Of a stretch of DNA of 64,000 nucleotides, positions 63,004-64,000 are shown piece by piece (within the stretch, counting starts at the first letter, position 1; every line of letters begins with the position of its first letter). Under the pieces are notes generated by a model. It did not search any database. It saw only the letters and a program-made list of their open reading frames with translations, and was not told the origin of the DNA. Source of the stretch: an uncultured Methanobrevibacter sp. Its GTDB lineage: Archaea; Methanobacteriota; Methanobacteria; Methanobacteriales; Methanobacteriaceae. The stretch is taken from positions 1-64,000 of the forward strand of contig NZ_CACWVY010000004.1 in NCBI RefSeq assembly GCF_902764455.1, given 5' to 3'. A program made the translations under genes and the position numbers.

Positions 63004-63594
63004 TTAATTTAAATAATCTATACCGTTTTTATCAATTTTTGAAGTAAAATTATCAATAACTTTTCCATCTTTTATTATTTCAACATTTACATGATCAGGA
63101 TTTGGTTTTTTATATGTTGTGTAATGTGCAAAACTCAAAGCATAATCAGAATCATAATAAACATTAGACAGGGTTTCCGTTTCATGACCTATCTCTGTGC
63201 CATTTTCATCCATATAAGTTGTTTTAATATTATATCCCTTTAAATCTGAAGGAACTTTGTTAAATATCGCCTCAGTATATAATGTATAGCTTTTTTTGCC
63301 TGAATTACTATCCCATCCGTTGACATCAGTTATTGTCAGGTCAACTTCATGTTTGGGTGCATTGTCAGTTGCCGTGTCATTATGACTTCCAAGACCCATG
63401 GAAATAAATACTCCGGCTCCAACTATTATAACAATAGCAATTAATACTAAAAATATTTTTCCATCTGAGAAAAATCCCCCACCACTTTTTATACTTCTTG
63501 AAGGCTGACTGTCAAAAAAATCATAGCCGCAATTCGCACAAAAATGCGCTTCCTCAGGAACAAATTCTCCGCATTCAGGACATTTTTTTGTCAT
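63004..63594 (-). CDS. Zinc-ribbon membrane protein of the TelA operon
   Basis: 196 residues. Cytoplasmic zinc ribbon (KKCPECGEFVPEEAHFCANCG), a Gly-rich linker, one membrane helix (IFLVLIAIVIIVGAGVFISM) and an outer domain of about 130 residues with beta strands (VDLTITDVNGWDSNSGKKSY, YNIKTTYMDENGTEIGHETE). The topology parallels the protein at 34440, though the outer domains differ. GTGAT is four bases before the ATG. It is 11 bases ahead of the TelA gene and 5 bases after the partial gene at 63600, so cotranscribed with both. Confidence 0.75.
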   Translation of the reverse strand: MTKKCPECGEFVPEEAHFCANCGYDFFDSQPSRSIKSGGGFFSDGKIFLVLIAIVIIVGAGVFISMGLGSHNDTATDNAPKHEVDLTITDVNGWDSNSGKKSYTLYTEAIFNKVPSDLKGYNIKTTYMDENGTEIGHETETLSNVYYDSDYALSFAHYTTYKKPNPDHVNVEIIKDGKVIDNFTSKIDKNGIDYLN

Positions 63595-63599
63595 TTAAA

Positions 63600-63998
63600 T
63601 CACTCTTTATAATCTTTAACAGAACCTATCAAGTTCTCCATATCATCAAGTAAAACATGTACTTCGTCTTGTGAGTCTGAATCCGAACTGATATTAATTA
63701 CCAGTTCATTTGTCAAATCTTCAATCTGATCTATAATCCTTTTCATCGCATCTATCTTGTTTTCAATTTCTAATCTAATTCTTGGAGTGTCTTCAGCAGC
63801 AAGATTAATTATATCAGATGCTTTATCTGCCTGAGCGTAAAACAGCTTGTTGCATTTATCAATCATGTTCATGAATTTGTCGTATGTGATTTGAGGAGGT
63901 GCAAACCTCTTTTCTATCAACTGTCTTACAACATCCTCTTTGACTTCAAAAATCACTTTAAGATTGTTTATCTCATTTTGATATTCCTTAAGGGATTC
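63600..63998 (-). CDS. Coiled-coil protein upstream of TelA (partial; 5' part outside window)
   Basis: The frame is open to the window edge: residues ESLKEYQNEINNLK precede the GTG at 63956, so that GTG is probably internal and the true start lies outside. The visible 132 residues are helical and charged (IFEVKEDVVRQLIEKRFAPP, ADKASDIINLAAEDTPRIRL). Position immediately ahead of the zinc-ribbon and TelA genes and the helical character would fit an XpaC-like protein (5-bromo-4-chloroindolyl phosphate hydrolysis family), which often precedes telA in bacteria. That identification rests on context and is weak. Confidence 0.5.
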   Translation of the reverse strand, partial: ESLKEYQNEINNLKVIFEVKEDVVRQLIEKRFAPPQITYDKFMNMIDKCNKLFYAQADKASDIINLAAEDTPRIRLEIENKIDAMKRIIDQIEDLTNELVINISSDSDSQDEVHVLLDDMENLIGSVKDYKE

Positions 63999-64000
63999 GA

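Noticed and set aside
1-64000. CRISPR array, rRNA and tRNA genes
   Set aside because: I looked for regularly spaced 25-40 base repeats and for GC-rich clover-leaf segments in the spacers and found none, although a CARF-HEPN gene is present.

Overview
The window looks like chromosomal DNA of a gut or rumen methanogen of the Methanobacteriales, most likely Methanobrevibacter. The DNA is very AT-rich with long AT-only spacers. Promoters look archaeal (TATA-like boxes). Ribosome binding sites are either GGAGG-like or GGTGAT placed four bases before the start, and both complement the methanogen 16S 3' end. There is a rich set of secreted adhesin-like proteins with lysine-rich Ig-like domains. This assignment is inference from sequence style; no rRNA or tRNA is present to prove it.

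Layout. 1-0.9 kb: tail of an IS transposase, then a compact unit (operator palindrome, SD-sequestering hairpin, 32-residue hydrophobic peptide, 3' hairpin). 0.9-7 kb: YcgL-type nucleotidyltransferase, CytX-like transporter, a 900-bp spacer full of palindromes and repeats, a surface protein and a tyrosine recombinase between two copies of an intergenic repeat, and a second micro-gene (23 residues). 7-16.6 kb: envelope genes (GT2 and GT39-like glycosyltransferases, repeat-bearing and Ig-like surface proteins), a K+ channel, and small membrane proteins including a 48-residue one. 16.9-34 kb: mostly housekeeping and accessory enzymes: B12-type radical SAM, GNAT/zinc-ribbon protein, pyruvate kinase, alpha/beta hydrolase, SPL-like radical SAM, a large surface protein with two FmdE-like domains, CPBP protease, SurE, SAP-domain protein, cysteine synthase, and a self-regulated TetR / radical SAM / DUF116 operon. 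34-52 kb: more envelope genes (papain-domain adhesin, tandem M14-like proteins, an operon of three paralogous adhesins), a disulfide oxidoreductase, a stand-alone CARF-HEPN protein and an UbiB-type kinase. 52-64 kb: a MetX-like protein lacking the nucleophile, flavin proteins, GNAT, YgjV-like, YkgJ-like, DUF2207, a bacterial-type uracil-DNA glycosylase, acyltransferase 3, and a TelA operon running off the edge.

How it fits together: roughly a third of the genes build or decorate the cell surface. Three paralogous families recur: short proteins with an FKIP-type domain at 9.0, 34.4 and 56.5 kb; membrane-anchored alpha/beta hydrolases at 21.7 and 60.7 kb; and Ig-like adhesins at 11.5, 15.9, 35.2, 35.9 and 46.5-51.7 kb. 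The items most worth following up are the two structured micro-protein units at 0.4-0.73 kb and 6.6-6.83 kb, which resemble bacterial type I toxin loci, the orphan CARF-HEPN protein at 42.7 kb, and the TetR / radical SAM / DUF116 operon with its clear operator. No CRISPR array, tRNA or rRNA was seen.
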